From an uncultured Chloroflexota bacterium (lineage in GTDB: Bacteria > Chloroflexota > Anaerolineae > Aggregatilineales > Phototrophicaceae): a stretch of 13,760 bases of DNA. The notes beneath the pieces are model-generated. The model was not told the origin of the DNA, searched no databases, and was given only the letters and a program-made list of their open reading frames with translations. Shown in pieces: positions 7,445-13,760 of this stretch (position 1 is its first letter; each line of letters begins with the position of its first letter). The position numbers and the translations under genes were made by a program. The stretch lies in contig CALBRY010000335.1 in the NCBI GenBank assembly GCA_937927665.1, positions 1 to 13,760 of the forward strand, read 5' to 3'.

Positions 7445-8383
7445 ATGATGACCCCCACCCTTTCGCAAGACGATTTCAACCGCCTGACCGTGATTCTCGC
7501 GGCGCGCCCCGGTTTCGCCAACCCGACCGGGCGCTACGCCTACGTGACCGCCATGCTGCAAGGCTCACCGCGTGCGGCTACACTTCAAGCCGGGATTCCG
7601 CTCAACATGGCGAATGTTCGCTCCGATGCCGTCGGATTGGTGCAGCATCTCCTTCAGTTCGGGCAGGATGTGCGCGGGCGCGAGGCGATCACGCTGCTGG
7701 TGCGGGCGCTGCTCGACGATATGGGGTTCGGTGCGGATGCGGACTTCTTGATCAGCCTGTTCGAGAAATATCCGCTCGAAAGCGCGAACGCCGGTAAGCC
7801 AATCCCGATCCTATTCCTGACCGCCAACCCGACCGATACGGCGCGCTTGCGGCTCGATGTCGAATACCGCGAAGTCGATGACGCGCTGCTTAAAGCGCGC
7901 TATCGTGAGCGCTTCACATTGGAGATACGTCCGGCGCTGCGCTCAAGCGATTTGCAGGAGTCAATGCTGCGCTATCAACCGGGGATCGTACATTTCTCCG
8001 GTCATGGCGCGCCGGATGGGCTGATCTTCGATAATGAGGTGGATAAGATGCATTTGGTCGATCCGGCTGCGGTCGCGGAGTTGTTTCGCATCGTGGAGCC
8101 GAAAGTGCAGATCGTCGTCCTGAATGCGTGCTACTCCGCCGCACAAGCAGAGCAGATCGCGCCGCATGTCCAATGTGTGATCGGGATGACGCAGCCCGTA
8201 GGCGATAAGGCGGCGATCCAGTTTGCGACGGCATTTTATCGGGCGATCGGCTATGGCGCGTCGATTCAAGCCGCGTTCGACTTCGGGATCAACCAGATCA
8301 GCTTGATGGGCTTGAAAGGCGCAGAAATCCCGACGTTGATCTGTAATCCGGCGTGTGATCCGTCGAAAACGAAGCTGACATAG
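7445..8383 (+). CDS. EAD-like/CHAT caspase-like protease
   Basis: This is a 312-residue protein (311 if ATG 7448 is used), with no signal peptide or TM helix, so it is cytoplasmic. Residues 1-112 form an all-helical adaptor resembling the effector-associated domains (EADs). Residues 119-300 are a CHAT domain (caspase fold, named from HetF-associated TPR proteins). It opens with ILFLTANPTDTARLRLDVE and carries the dyad His187 (VHFSGHG) and Cys229 (VVLNACYS). CHAT proteases act as regulated effectors in several bacterial conflict systems, including the Craspase and gasdermin-linked systems. EADs are thought to bring effectors to STAND-type sensors by like-with-like contacts. The next gene, 148 bases downstream on the same strand, begins with a similar helical domain and contains an nSTAND NTPase, so the pair probably acts together (inference). 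Both catalytic residues are intact. Substrate is unknown. The exact EAD subtype is not assigned. Confidence 0.9.
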   Translation: MMTPTLSQDDFNRLTVILAARPGFANPTGRYAYVTAMLQGSPRAATLQAGIPLNMANVRSDAVGLVQHLLQFGQDVRGREAITLLVRALLDDMGFGADADFLISLFEKYPLESANAGKPIPILFLTANPTDTARLRLDVEYREVDDALLKARYRERFTLEIRPALRSSDLQESMLRYQPGIVHFSGHGAPDGLIFDNEVDKMHLVDPAAVAELFRIVEPKVQIVVLNACYSAAQAEQIAPHVQCVIGMTQPVGDKAAIQFATAFYRAIGYGASIQAAFDFGINQISLMGLKGAEIPTLICNPACDPSKTKLT

Positions 8384-8409
8384 CCGTCTGCGCCGCCGCG
8401 TTCGATTCG

Positions 8410-8418
8410 TGCTACACT
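8410..8418 (+). promoter_or_regulatory. Candidate extended -10 promoter for the STAND gene
   Basis: TGC-TACACT matches the extended -10 pattern TGn-TAtaaT and lies 113 bases before ATG 8532 in the CHAT-STAND gap. No -35 hexamer stands at the usual distance. If real, the STAND gene and the secreted gene after it could be expressed apart from the CHAT gene. Confidence 0.3.
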
Positions 8419-8430
8419 GAAGGCAAAACA

Positions 8431-8508
8431 TCAGTCTCGTCACATGCATAGCATTCCAATCGGTAGCAAGGCACACGCTGTGTTGACACCGGTTCGACTC
8501 AGTCTCGT
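8431..8508 (+). repeat. 10-bp direct repeat in the CHAT-STAND intergenic gap
   Basis: TCAGTCTCGT occurs at 8431-8440 and again at 8499-8508, 68 bases apart start to start, within the 148-base gap. It could be a paired protein-binding site or chance. Confidence 0.4.
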
Positions 8509-8531
8509 ACGGCGGAGCCAATGGAGTCGCA

Positions 8532-11500
8532 ATGACAGACAAAGCGGTACTGGATGAACTTGTTGACGTATTGGTTCCGGCGTTCAGCACGGAAAGGGAA
8601 CGGCAGGCGCTCCTTTTCATCGCACTTGGGGATAACGCGATTTATCGGCGTGTCCAATTGGAAGGCAGCCCACAGGAATTCACTGAAACACTGCTTGTTA
8701 CGCTCCAGCGCTACGATGGCGATGGCAAACGCGCGCTCCGCTCTATCCTCCTCAAGCTGCAAGAACAGGTCGGCGTCGATTATCAGTCGCGCATCGAGCA
8801 GGTGCTCTCGAAGCTGGATCACGTGTTTGTGGCGATCTTGCCTGCCGATCAACGGCGACAGGTTTCGCTCCGCCGTGTCCGCATTTTCTTGTCCTCGCCC
8901 TCAGATGTTGCCGACGAACGGGCACTCGCCCGCCGCGTAATCGAAGAACTGCGCGCCGATCCGATCCTCCGTGATGTCATTCTGCCGGATTTGATCGCTT
9001 GGGATGACTTGACTCACCGCGCGCCGCTGCTCGCCACACTTGCACCGCAAGAAGCGCTGGAACATGGACTCCCGCGCCCCGCCGAATGCGATATTGCCGT
9101 GTTTATCCTGTGGTCACGGCTCGGCACGCCGCTTGATCCGAACAAATATCACCGCCCGGATGGTTCAGGCTATCGCTCCGGTACAGAGTGGGAGTTTGAA
9201 AATGCGATGGATGTCGCGCGGGCATCGGGCAAGCCGTATGTGCTCGTTTATCGTCGCACACAAAAAGTCGCACTTGATCCCGATGACCCGGATTTTGATC
9301 AAAGGGCGCAGCAGTATCGCGGCGTCAAGAGTTTTTTCGATGGCTTCCGCAACCCGGACGGAACGGCGAAGCAGAGCTACACCGAATACCCGACGCCGGA
9401 ACACTTCCGCCAGTATCTAGAGGCGGATCTGCGACTGCTCATCAAGCGCATTCTTTATGAAGAACCGGATACCTTGCGCGCGGAGTCTTCGCACGACGGT
9501 GACTCGTCCCTTCCGCGTCCGCTGTGGGATCCTGACAAATCGCCCTTCCCCGGCTTGGATGCTTTCACCCCGGCGGAAGCGCCTGTGTTTTTCGGGCGGG
9601 GGCGCGAAACAGGCGCGCTGGTGGATCGGGTGCGTGAACGGCGGATCGTCGCTGTCGTTGGTGCGAGCGGCAGCGGAAAATCTTCGCTGGTGGGCGCAGG
9701 ATTGATCCCCCGCCTGATGGAAAACGCGATCGAGGGCAGCAAGGATTGGATATGGTGCCATTTCACGCCGGGAGCGGTTGGCAATAATCCGCTGATGGCA
9801 CTCGCTGTCCGGTTTGAGGAACTCCTCTCCGAAACTCCGGCGCGCACGATCGCTGAAGCACTCGAAGCAGACCCTAGCAAGATCACCACCTATGCCGAGG
9901 ATGCGCTGCGCGCAAAACCTAGCTGGGCGGAACTTCTCTTGTATATCGATCAGTTTGAAGAACTATTCACGCTCTGCGATTCACGGTATCACGCGCCGTT
10001 CACTGCGCTCCTCGCTTCAGTTGCCGTGTCAAAGCGCGTGCGTGTGGTTGTCACACTCCGGGCAGATTATTACAACCGAAGCCTGAGTATTCCGCTGCTG
10101 GCGTCGCTTTTTGAGGACGGTTCGTTCCCGCTGGCGATCCCCGACAATCTTGATCTGCTCGAAATGATCGAACGCCCCGCCGAAGTTGCCGCGCTCACGC
10201 TGGATGGTGATCTCGCCCGCCGTATCGTTCGCGAGATGGGCAGCGCACCCGGCGGTTTAGCGCTGATGGGTTATCTGCTGGATGAGTTGTACAAGCGTTC
10301 CCACCGACGCGGCGACAGGCGAATCACGCTGGATGATTATCAGGCGCTCGGCGGCGTAGTCGGTGCGATCGGCGCACGCGCTACCGAAGAATTCGATAAG
10401 CTGAACGACACCGCCAAAGCCGCACTCCCCGAACTCGCCTCCCTGCTTGCAGTTCTGGGGACTAACGGAACTTACACCCGCCGCCATGCGCGCGAGTCGG
10501 AATATAAATCGATCCCCGGCGCGGAGGCGCTGATCGCGGCGCTGGTCAAAGCGCGTTTGCTCACCACAGGCGAAGAAAACCGCGAAGCCACAATCGAAGT
10601 CGCGCACGAGGCACTGTTTAGCCATTGGGAACGGCTCGCCAAGATTCTCGACGCGGATCGTGCCTTTCAGCAGCTCAAGCAGCAGCTCACGACGGCAGCG
10701 GCAGTTTGGAACGCCAACGGTCGCCAGCGTGGTTTTCTCCTCACTCCGGCGCAGGTCGCCGTGATCGCGCCCCCACTCCGCGATCGTGCCCGCACAATTC
10801 CCGATCCTGATGTGGTGACGTTCTTCGACCGCTGCCTTCGCCGCGCCAATCGCCAGCGCTTGGTCACGCAGGGGAGCATCGCTATCGCCTCCCTGACTCT
10901 GCTGGTGATTGCCGTGTTTGTCGGGCGACAGGTGGTTCTAAATTTCAGCGCACGCAGCCCGATGATCGAGATCGCGGCGGGTGAAGCACTTCTGGGATTG
11001 GATCGCGCCCCGTACACGCTCCCGCGCTTTTTCATCGATCAATATGAAGTCACATGGCGGCAGTATCAGTTGTGCATGTCGGCGGGGGCGTGTAGTTCAC
11101 CATCGGGCGCGGGGGCGGCGTTTCAACCAAAACCCGAAGATGATAATCTCCCCGTTTCGAAGGTAGACGCATTCCAAGCGGCACAGTTCTGCGGATGGAT
11201 CGGACGCCGTTTGCCGACCGCTGCCGAATGGGAGCGTGCCGCGCGCGGCAGCACCGGGCGACTGTGGACATGGGAAGACGACGCCGAGCCATCTCCGGAT
11301 CGTGTCAATATGCCGATAGAGGAATACCTCAACCAACCGGAAGGTGCGGTCGCGGTGGACGATCCCGAGTTTCTCGACGGTGCGACACCGGAAGGCGTGA
11401 TGCATATGATCGGAAACATGATAGAATGGACATCAACCCCCGCCGATTGCGAAGACCCCTATACATGTACCCCTTGGAACGGACGGAGCGCGATTGATGC

Positions 11501-11636
11501 GCTGCAGATGCGAGGTTTAGGGTGGAATACTGCCTACACCCCAAGCAACCCAACGCCTCCAATCATTGAGGGAATTCCGGCAATTGCAGACTTTGCTCAA
11601 GCCGAGGATGTCGGGTTCCGCTGTGCAAGCTCTTAG
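8532..11636 (+). CDS. EAD-like/DUF4062/nSTAND1/TM/FGE-fold receptor-like protein
   Basis: This 1034-residue protein starts at ATG 8532, with TGGAG 5 bases upstream. The order is: helical EAD-like domain (1-105); DUF4062 TIR-fold-like domain (about 114-310, from RRVRIFLSSPSDVADER to SGTEWEFE, Glu219/221/223); nSTAND1 NTPase (about 336-770). The NTPase has the FPGLDAF...FFGR entry, Walker A GASGSGKSS (Lys383), Walker B LLLYIDQFEE (Asp473, Glu476) and HEALFSHW (692-699). One TM helix follows (about 781-803) after an Arg-rich flank, then an FGE-sulfatase/SUMF1 domain (811-1034: IDQYEVTWRQY, LPTAAEWERAARG, GNMIEWT, VGFRCAS). By the positive-inside rule, the N-terminal part is cytosolic and the FGE domain outside. 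STAND NTPases are ligand-triggered switches that oligomerise and activate effectors. The Cys pair used by true formylglycine-generating enzymes is missing after the W of RGLGW, so the FGE domain is probably a binding module. Pipelines may mislabel it as an enzyme (SUMF1/EgtB/PvdO). Confidence 0.93.
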   Translation: MTDKAVLDELVDVLVPAFSTERERQALLFIALGDNAIYRRVQLEGSPQEFTETLLVTLQRYDGDGKRALRSILLKLQEQVGVDYQSRIEQVLSKLDHVFVAILPADQRRQVSLRRVRIFLSSPSDVADERALARRVIEELRADPILRDVILPDLIAWDDLTHRAPLLATLAPQEALEHGLPRPAECDIAVFILWSRLGTPLDPNKYHRPDGSGYRSGTEWEFENAMDVARASGKPYVLVYRRTQKVALDPDDPDFDQRAQQYRGVKSFFDGFRNPDGTAKQSYTEYPTPEHFRQYLEADLRLLIKRILYEEPDTLRAESSHDGDSSLPRPLWDPDKSPFPGLDAFTPAEAPVFFGRGRETGALVDRVRERRIVAVVGASGSGKSSLVGAGLIPRLMENAIEGSKDWIWCHFTPGAVGNNPLMALAVRFEELLSETPARTIAEALEADPSKITTYAEDALRAKPSWAELLLYIDQFEELFTLCDSRYHAPFTALLASVAVSKRVRVVVTLRADYYNRSLSIPLLASLFEDGSFPLAIPDNLDLLEMIERPAEVAALTLDGDLARRIVREMGSAPGGLALMGYLLDELYKRSHRRGDRRITLDDYQALGGVVGAIGARATEEFDKLNDTAKAALPELASLLAVLGTNGTYTRRHARESEYKSIPGAEALIAALVKARLLTTGEENREATIEVAHEALFSHWERLAKILDADRAFQQLKQQLTTAAAVWNANGRQRGFLLTPAQVAVIAPPLRDRARTIPDPDVVTFFDRCLRRANRQRLVTQGSIAIASLTLLVIAVFVGRQVVLNFSARSPMIEIAAGEALLGLDRAPYTLPRFFIDQYEVTWRQYQLCMSAGACSSPSGAGAAFQPKPEDDNLPVSKVDAFQAAQFCGWIGRRLPTAAEWERAARGSTGRLWTWEDDAEPSPDRVNMPIEEYLNQPEGAVAVDDPEFLDGATPEGVMHMIGNMIEWTSTPADCEDPYTCTPWNGRSAIDALQMRGLGWNTAYTPSNPTPPIIEGIPAIADFAQAEDVGFRCASS

Positions 11637-11670
11637 CACTGCAACCCAAGCCTAGTCTAGAGGGAATGCT

Positions 11671-13080
11671 ATGAAACCCAACCGATGGTTGTTGGCTGTA
11701 TTATTCCTGGTTGTGTTCAGTATGTCGTCTGTGGCTGCACAAGACACGTTAGACCCCGGCGCAGAACCAAATTACGGATTTGCCGACCTAGGAGATGGCT
11801 TCGCGCCCGCACCCTTCACGGTTGCGGTGGTAGCGGGCGGGGATATTCCTGCAAGCGTCGTCGGTGACTGCGCCGGATTTGTCACCCGTCAGCCGGATTT
11901 TCGCCTTAACTGGAACGGCGGCGGCTTCTTGCGCTTCGCCGTACGCGCACCGGGGGGCGAAGATGCTACGCTCGTAGTGTACCAACCCGATGGAAACTTT
12001 TACTGCAATGATGATACGTTTGGGCTAAACCCGGCAGTGGATGTGTTCGATGCACCTGCCGGAGAATATGCCGTTTGGGTCGGAACATTCCGCGAAGACA
12101 ACTATTTTGAAGCCCAGTTATTCATCTCACAGCTTGAGCGGTTTGATCCAACGGCACAAGATGGCAGAGGCGAAACGTCTACGGCGCAGTGCACAGACAT
12201 CATCGCCGTTTCTGAACTACAGGTCGAACGGGTGGATGATCAGACTGCATTTGTTTACTACGCCAACCCAAGCACCGGACAGGAATTTCAACTGACCGTG
12301 ATCGGTGCGGAGGCTGAGATAGTTGAAACTTATTTGAATGAAACCGCGCTCTGCTTGGTCGCCACCGGGGAGAGTGGAGGCGGCACAGGCGTCCCGGCAG
12401 GCAATGAAGTAGTCGATATTCCGTTTGGCGATTTCTTCTTCGATGTGCTGGATGAAGCAGGGGCAAACGTCGATGAACTCGTTGCGGCGCGTGACGAAGG
12501 GCAGTTTCAAGAAACGTCCCTGCGTGATGTACTGGCGAGAATGGGCATTGACGGGGAAGAAGTGCTGCGTTCAGCCTTTGAACGCGCCAACACCGCGATT
12601 GATGAAGCCGTCGCCAGCGATCGGCTGACGGATGCGCGCGCACGCCAAGCACGATCCGAAGTCGAGACGATGTACAGCCAATTCCTCGATCTGCCCGATC
12701 TGGTCATGCTGGCGGGAGGACGCCGCCCTGCGCCCACCCTGCTGGAGATCGAGATTGCGGTCACCAACCTGCGTGATAACCGGGGGGAGTGGTTCACCAT
12801 CACGCTCGTAGAAGACCCATCACTGGGTTACGGGTGGACTAGAGCGAGATCCTACACCCTCGCACAGGCGCGGTCAGCGAAGGTAAACAGCTTTTGCATC
12901 ACCACAGGTTCGGGTAGTGCGTATATGTATCTCAACAACTCGTACCGCTGGGGTGGCTATGACACCACCAATGCAAGCTGTGCTTCATCCGGGTGGTACA
13001 CTGCCAACCGGCTCTATATCGTCGGATGGAGTTCGAGCAATTATTTCCGCCAGAACAGCACATTCGCGGTTGAAAACTAA
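11671..13080 (+). CDS. Secreted protein with PPC-like domain and DUF2680-like helical segment
   Basis: This 469-residue protein starts at ATG 11671, 6 bases after GAGGG, and 34 bases after the STAND gene stop, so the two are probably co-transcribed. It has a signal peptide (1-23, cleavage near VAA-QD). Residues about 55-155 form a beta domain with the pattern CAGFVT..PDF, then DATLVVYQPDG, then YCNDD, then GEYAVWVGTF. This is the PPC-like sandwich seen in many secreted bacterial proteins. A second Cys-bounded beta segment spans about 174-232. Residues 278-340 are helical (SLRDVLARMGID, then AIDEAVASDRLT) and resemble DUF2680/YckD-type repeats. The C-terminus (about 355-469) is rich in Tyr, Trp, Ser and Asn, with Cys409 and Cys437, and was not recognised. 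The role is unknown. Position and export make it a candidate extracellular partner of the STAND protein's outer domain (inference). No catalytic motif was seen. Confidence 0.88.
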   Translation: MKPNRWLLAVLFLVVFSMSSVAAQDTLDPGAEPNYGFADLGDGFAPAPFTVAVVAGGDIPASVVGDCAGFVTRQPDFRLNWNGGGFLRFAVRAPGGEDATLVVYQPDGNFYCNDDTFGLNPAVDVFDAPAGEYAVWVGTFREDNYFEAQLFISQLERFDPTAQDGRGETSTAQCTDIIAVSELQVERVDDQTAFVYYANPSTGQEFQLTVIGAEAEIVETYLNETALCLVATGESGGGTGVPAGNEVVDIPFGDFFFDVLDEAGANVDELVAARDEGQFQETSLRDVLARMGIDGEEVLRSAFERANTAIDEAVASDRLTDARARQARSEVETMYSQFLDLPDLVMLAGGRRPAPTLLEIEIAVTNLRDNRGEWFTITLVEDPSLGYGWTRARSYTLAQARSAKVNSFCITTGSGSAYMYLNNSYRWGGYDTTNASCASSGWYTANRLYIVGWSSSNYFRQNSTFAVEN

Positions 13081-13109
13081 GTAGTCCCGCACCGCTGAGT
13101 TGGGAGGTG

Positions 13110-13140
13110 GCTGCCGTTCCGCTGAGAGCAGAACGGCAGC
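13110..13140 (+). terminator. Terminator-like hairpin after the secreted-protein gene
   Basis: GCTGCCGTTC (13110-13119) pairs perfectly with GAACGGCAGC (13131-13140) around an 11-base loop, 29 bases after the stop at 13080. No T-run follows, so it may be a factor-assisted terminator or a 3'-end stabiliser for the STAND operon. Confidence 0.5.
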
Positions 13141-13298
13141 ATCGGAAACACAACTAGCGCGCCTCGCTTCTGATGCGAAACTGATCTGGAAGCACCCCTT
13201 CCCTGCTGAGGTTTTCAGGTAACCGCTTGTGATGGGCATATTTCCGTGCGCCTGCAAAACCTCATTTGTGTTACACCGCGTATGCTGCCGATCGCTTC

Positions 13299-13307
13299 TG
13301 GTAAAAT
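13299..13307 (+). promoter_or_regulatory. Candidate extended -10 promoter of the ywbE-like gene
   Basis: TGG-TAAAAT fits an extended -10 (TGn-TATAAT, one mismatch in the hexamer) and ends 30 bases before ATG 13338. No -35 hexamer is seen 16-18 bases upstream, as is common for extended -10 promoters. Confidence 0.4.
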
Positions 13308-13323
13308 CATATTCACATACAGC

Positions 13324-13329
13324 GAGGAG
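13324..13329 (+). promoter_or_regulatory. Ribosome binding site GAGGAG
   Basis: GAGGAG lies 8 bases before ATG 13338 but only 2 bases before ATG 13332, and it overlaps the GTG at 13329. It fixes the start at 13338. Confidence 0.75.
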
Positions 13330-13337
13330 TGATGGCG

Positions 13338-13538
13338 ATGACTGATGGACGAAACCGGAGTGATATCAAATCGGGGATGCTGGTCGCAATTGTGCTGAAG
13401 CAGGATCAGCGCACCGGAAAAGTGACACAAGGCATCGTGAAGGATATTCTGACGAGTTCTGCGTTTCACCCACACGGCATCAAAGTCCGTTTGATGGACG
13501 GGCAAGTTGGGCGTGTGAAAACAATCGAACCCCTTTAG
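13338..13538 (+). CDS. ywbE: YwbE family protein (DUF2196)
   Basis: This 66-residue protein matches the family's usual length of about 60-70. It is recognisable by VAIVLKQDQRTGKVTQGIVKDILT followed by HPHGIKVRLMDGQVGRV. In Bacillus YwbE the same blocks appear almost unchanged. The fold looks like a small beta-barrel of about 60 residues. The function of the family is not established; the compact, basic, KOW/SH3-like look suggests nucleic-acid or protein binding (inference). The start was chosen from the GAGGAG 8 bases upstream. The in-frame GTG 13329 and ATG 13332 are too close to that site. The gene has its own candidate promoter and is separated from the STAND operon by a hairpin, so it is probably an independent gene. 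Confidence 0.93.
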   Translation: MTDGRNRSDIKSGMLVAIVLKQDQRTGKVTQGIVKDILTSSAFHPHGIKVRLMDGQVGRVKTIEPL

Positions 13539-13614
13539 TCGATGCGGTTTGTCTTGTTGACGTCTGCGTCGATAATCCCTCTGATTTCACCACCTCTTTC
13601 GTAGTTCCACCGCC

Positions 13615-13643
13615 TGCACAAAGCAGCCCGGTTCAATATAGTA
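13615..13643 (+). promoter_or_regulatory. Candidate promoter in the right-end intergenic region
   Basis: TGCACA (13615-13620), a 17-base spacer and TATAGT (13638-13643) form a moderate sigma-70-like promoter pointing out of the window. A second candidate, TTGACT (13663-13668) with TACCAT (13686-13691), also has a 17-base spacer, and its -10 overlaps the palindrome at 13684-13715. Weak motif evidence only. Confidence 0.3.
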
Positions 13644-13683
13644 CATACAACTAAGGTAGTACTTGACTCGACACATTGTTTAC

Positions 13684-13715
13684 CGTACCATAGGTTACAT
13701 ATAACCTATGGTACG
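13684..13715. repeat. Perfect palindrome, 14-bp arms, operator-like
   Basis: CGTACCATAGGTTA (13684-13697) and its exact reverse complement (13702-13715) flank a 4-base CATA centre. The arms are A+T-rich and no T-run follows on either strand, so an intrinsic terminator is unlikely. It overlaps a candidate -10 (TACCAT 13686-13691, or TATAAC 13700-13705), which fits a repressor operator. A frame opening with ATG at 13708 stays open to the end of the window (17 codons) but lacks a good ribosome site, so it is not called. An outer 8-bp inverted pair (13668-13675 with 13749-13756) surrounds it. Confidence 0.6.
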
Positions 13716-13760
13716 CAAGTGCTGTGATACGTTAGTCGAGGTTGAGATTGTGTCGATTAA

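Noticed and set aside
8483..8488. Consensus TTGACA as a -35 box for the STAND gene.
   Set aside because: No acceptable -10 hexamer stands 16-18 bases downstream; the best is TCGTAC.
8485..8510. GGTTCGACTC resembles a tRNA T-loop.
   Set aside because: The flanking bases do not form a T-arm stem and no acceptor or anticodon arm can be built around it.
11450..11633. Possible variable region of a diversity-generating retroelement at the 3' end of the FGE-fold (C-type-lectin-like) domain.
   Set aside because: No reverse transcriptase or template repeat is in the window, and the codons show no dense AAY pattern. The fold fits, but the rest of the evidence is missing.
10962..11633. Annotation of the C-terminal domain as an active sulfatase-modifying or EgtB/PvdO-type enzyme.
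   Set aside because: The Cys pair of true FGE enzymes is absent at the expected place after RGLGW, and no EgtB-type iron-binding His motif was seen.
13539..13572. Possible hairpin terminator just after the ywbE-like gene.
   Set aside because: The stem is only 8 bp with two G-T pairs, the loop is 18 bases, and no T-run follows.

Overview
The window reads like accessory DNA from an uncultured Chloroflexota bacterium, probably of class Anaerolineae. This is inferred from gene content and style, not from a phylogenetic marker. The grounds are a DUF1501 protein, secreted hypothetical proteins with simple signal peptides, a sortase beside an LPxTG-anchored giant subtilase with a DUF11 domain, and large EAD/STAND/FGE-type signalling proteins. 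No rRNA, tRNA, CRISPR array, transposase or reverse transcriptase was seen.

Layout. (a) Positions 2-1206, + strand: the 3' end of a DUF1501 gene, then a small secreted protein made of three PepSY-like units. (b) Positions 1237-7194, - strand, a cell-surface proteolysis cluster. In transcription order it holds a small secreted protein with a propeptide-like (inhibitor I9-like) tail and a 1531-residue subtilase. The subtilase has an inserted PA domain, Fn3-like and DUF11 modules, and an LPATG/TM/RRRK cell-wall sorting signal. A 13-bp perfect hairpin follows, and then a class-unassigned sortase that is the obvious candidate to anchor the subtilase. (c) Positions 7445-13080, + strand, the most interesting part. 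It holds an EAD-like/CHAT (caspase-like) protease, a 1034-residue EAD-like/DUF4062/nSTAND1/TM/FGE-fold receptor-like protein, and 34 bases further on a secreted protein with a PPC-like domain. (d) Positions 13338-13538: a small YwbE-family gene. (e) Positions 13539-13760: non-coding DNA with promoter-like hexamers and a perfect 14-bp-arm palindrome.

How the genes may work together. In (b), the sortase would anchor the LPATG subtilase to the cell wall, and the propeptide-like protein could chaperone or inhibit it. In (c), the layout fits an NTP-dependent conflict (cell-suicide or immunity) system of the EAD type. A STAND ATPase would sense a ligand through its C-terminal FGE/C-type-lectin-fold domain, which is predicted to lie outside the membrane. 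On switching it would recruit the CHAT protease through like-with-like EAD contacts. The secreted protein in the same operon could be a ligand, co-receptor or extracellular target. The domain calls come from visible motifs; the coupling of the parts is inference.
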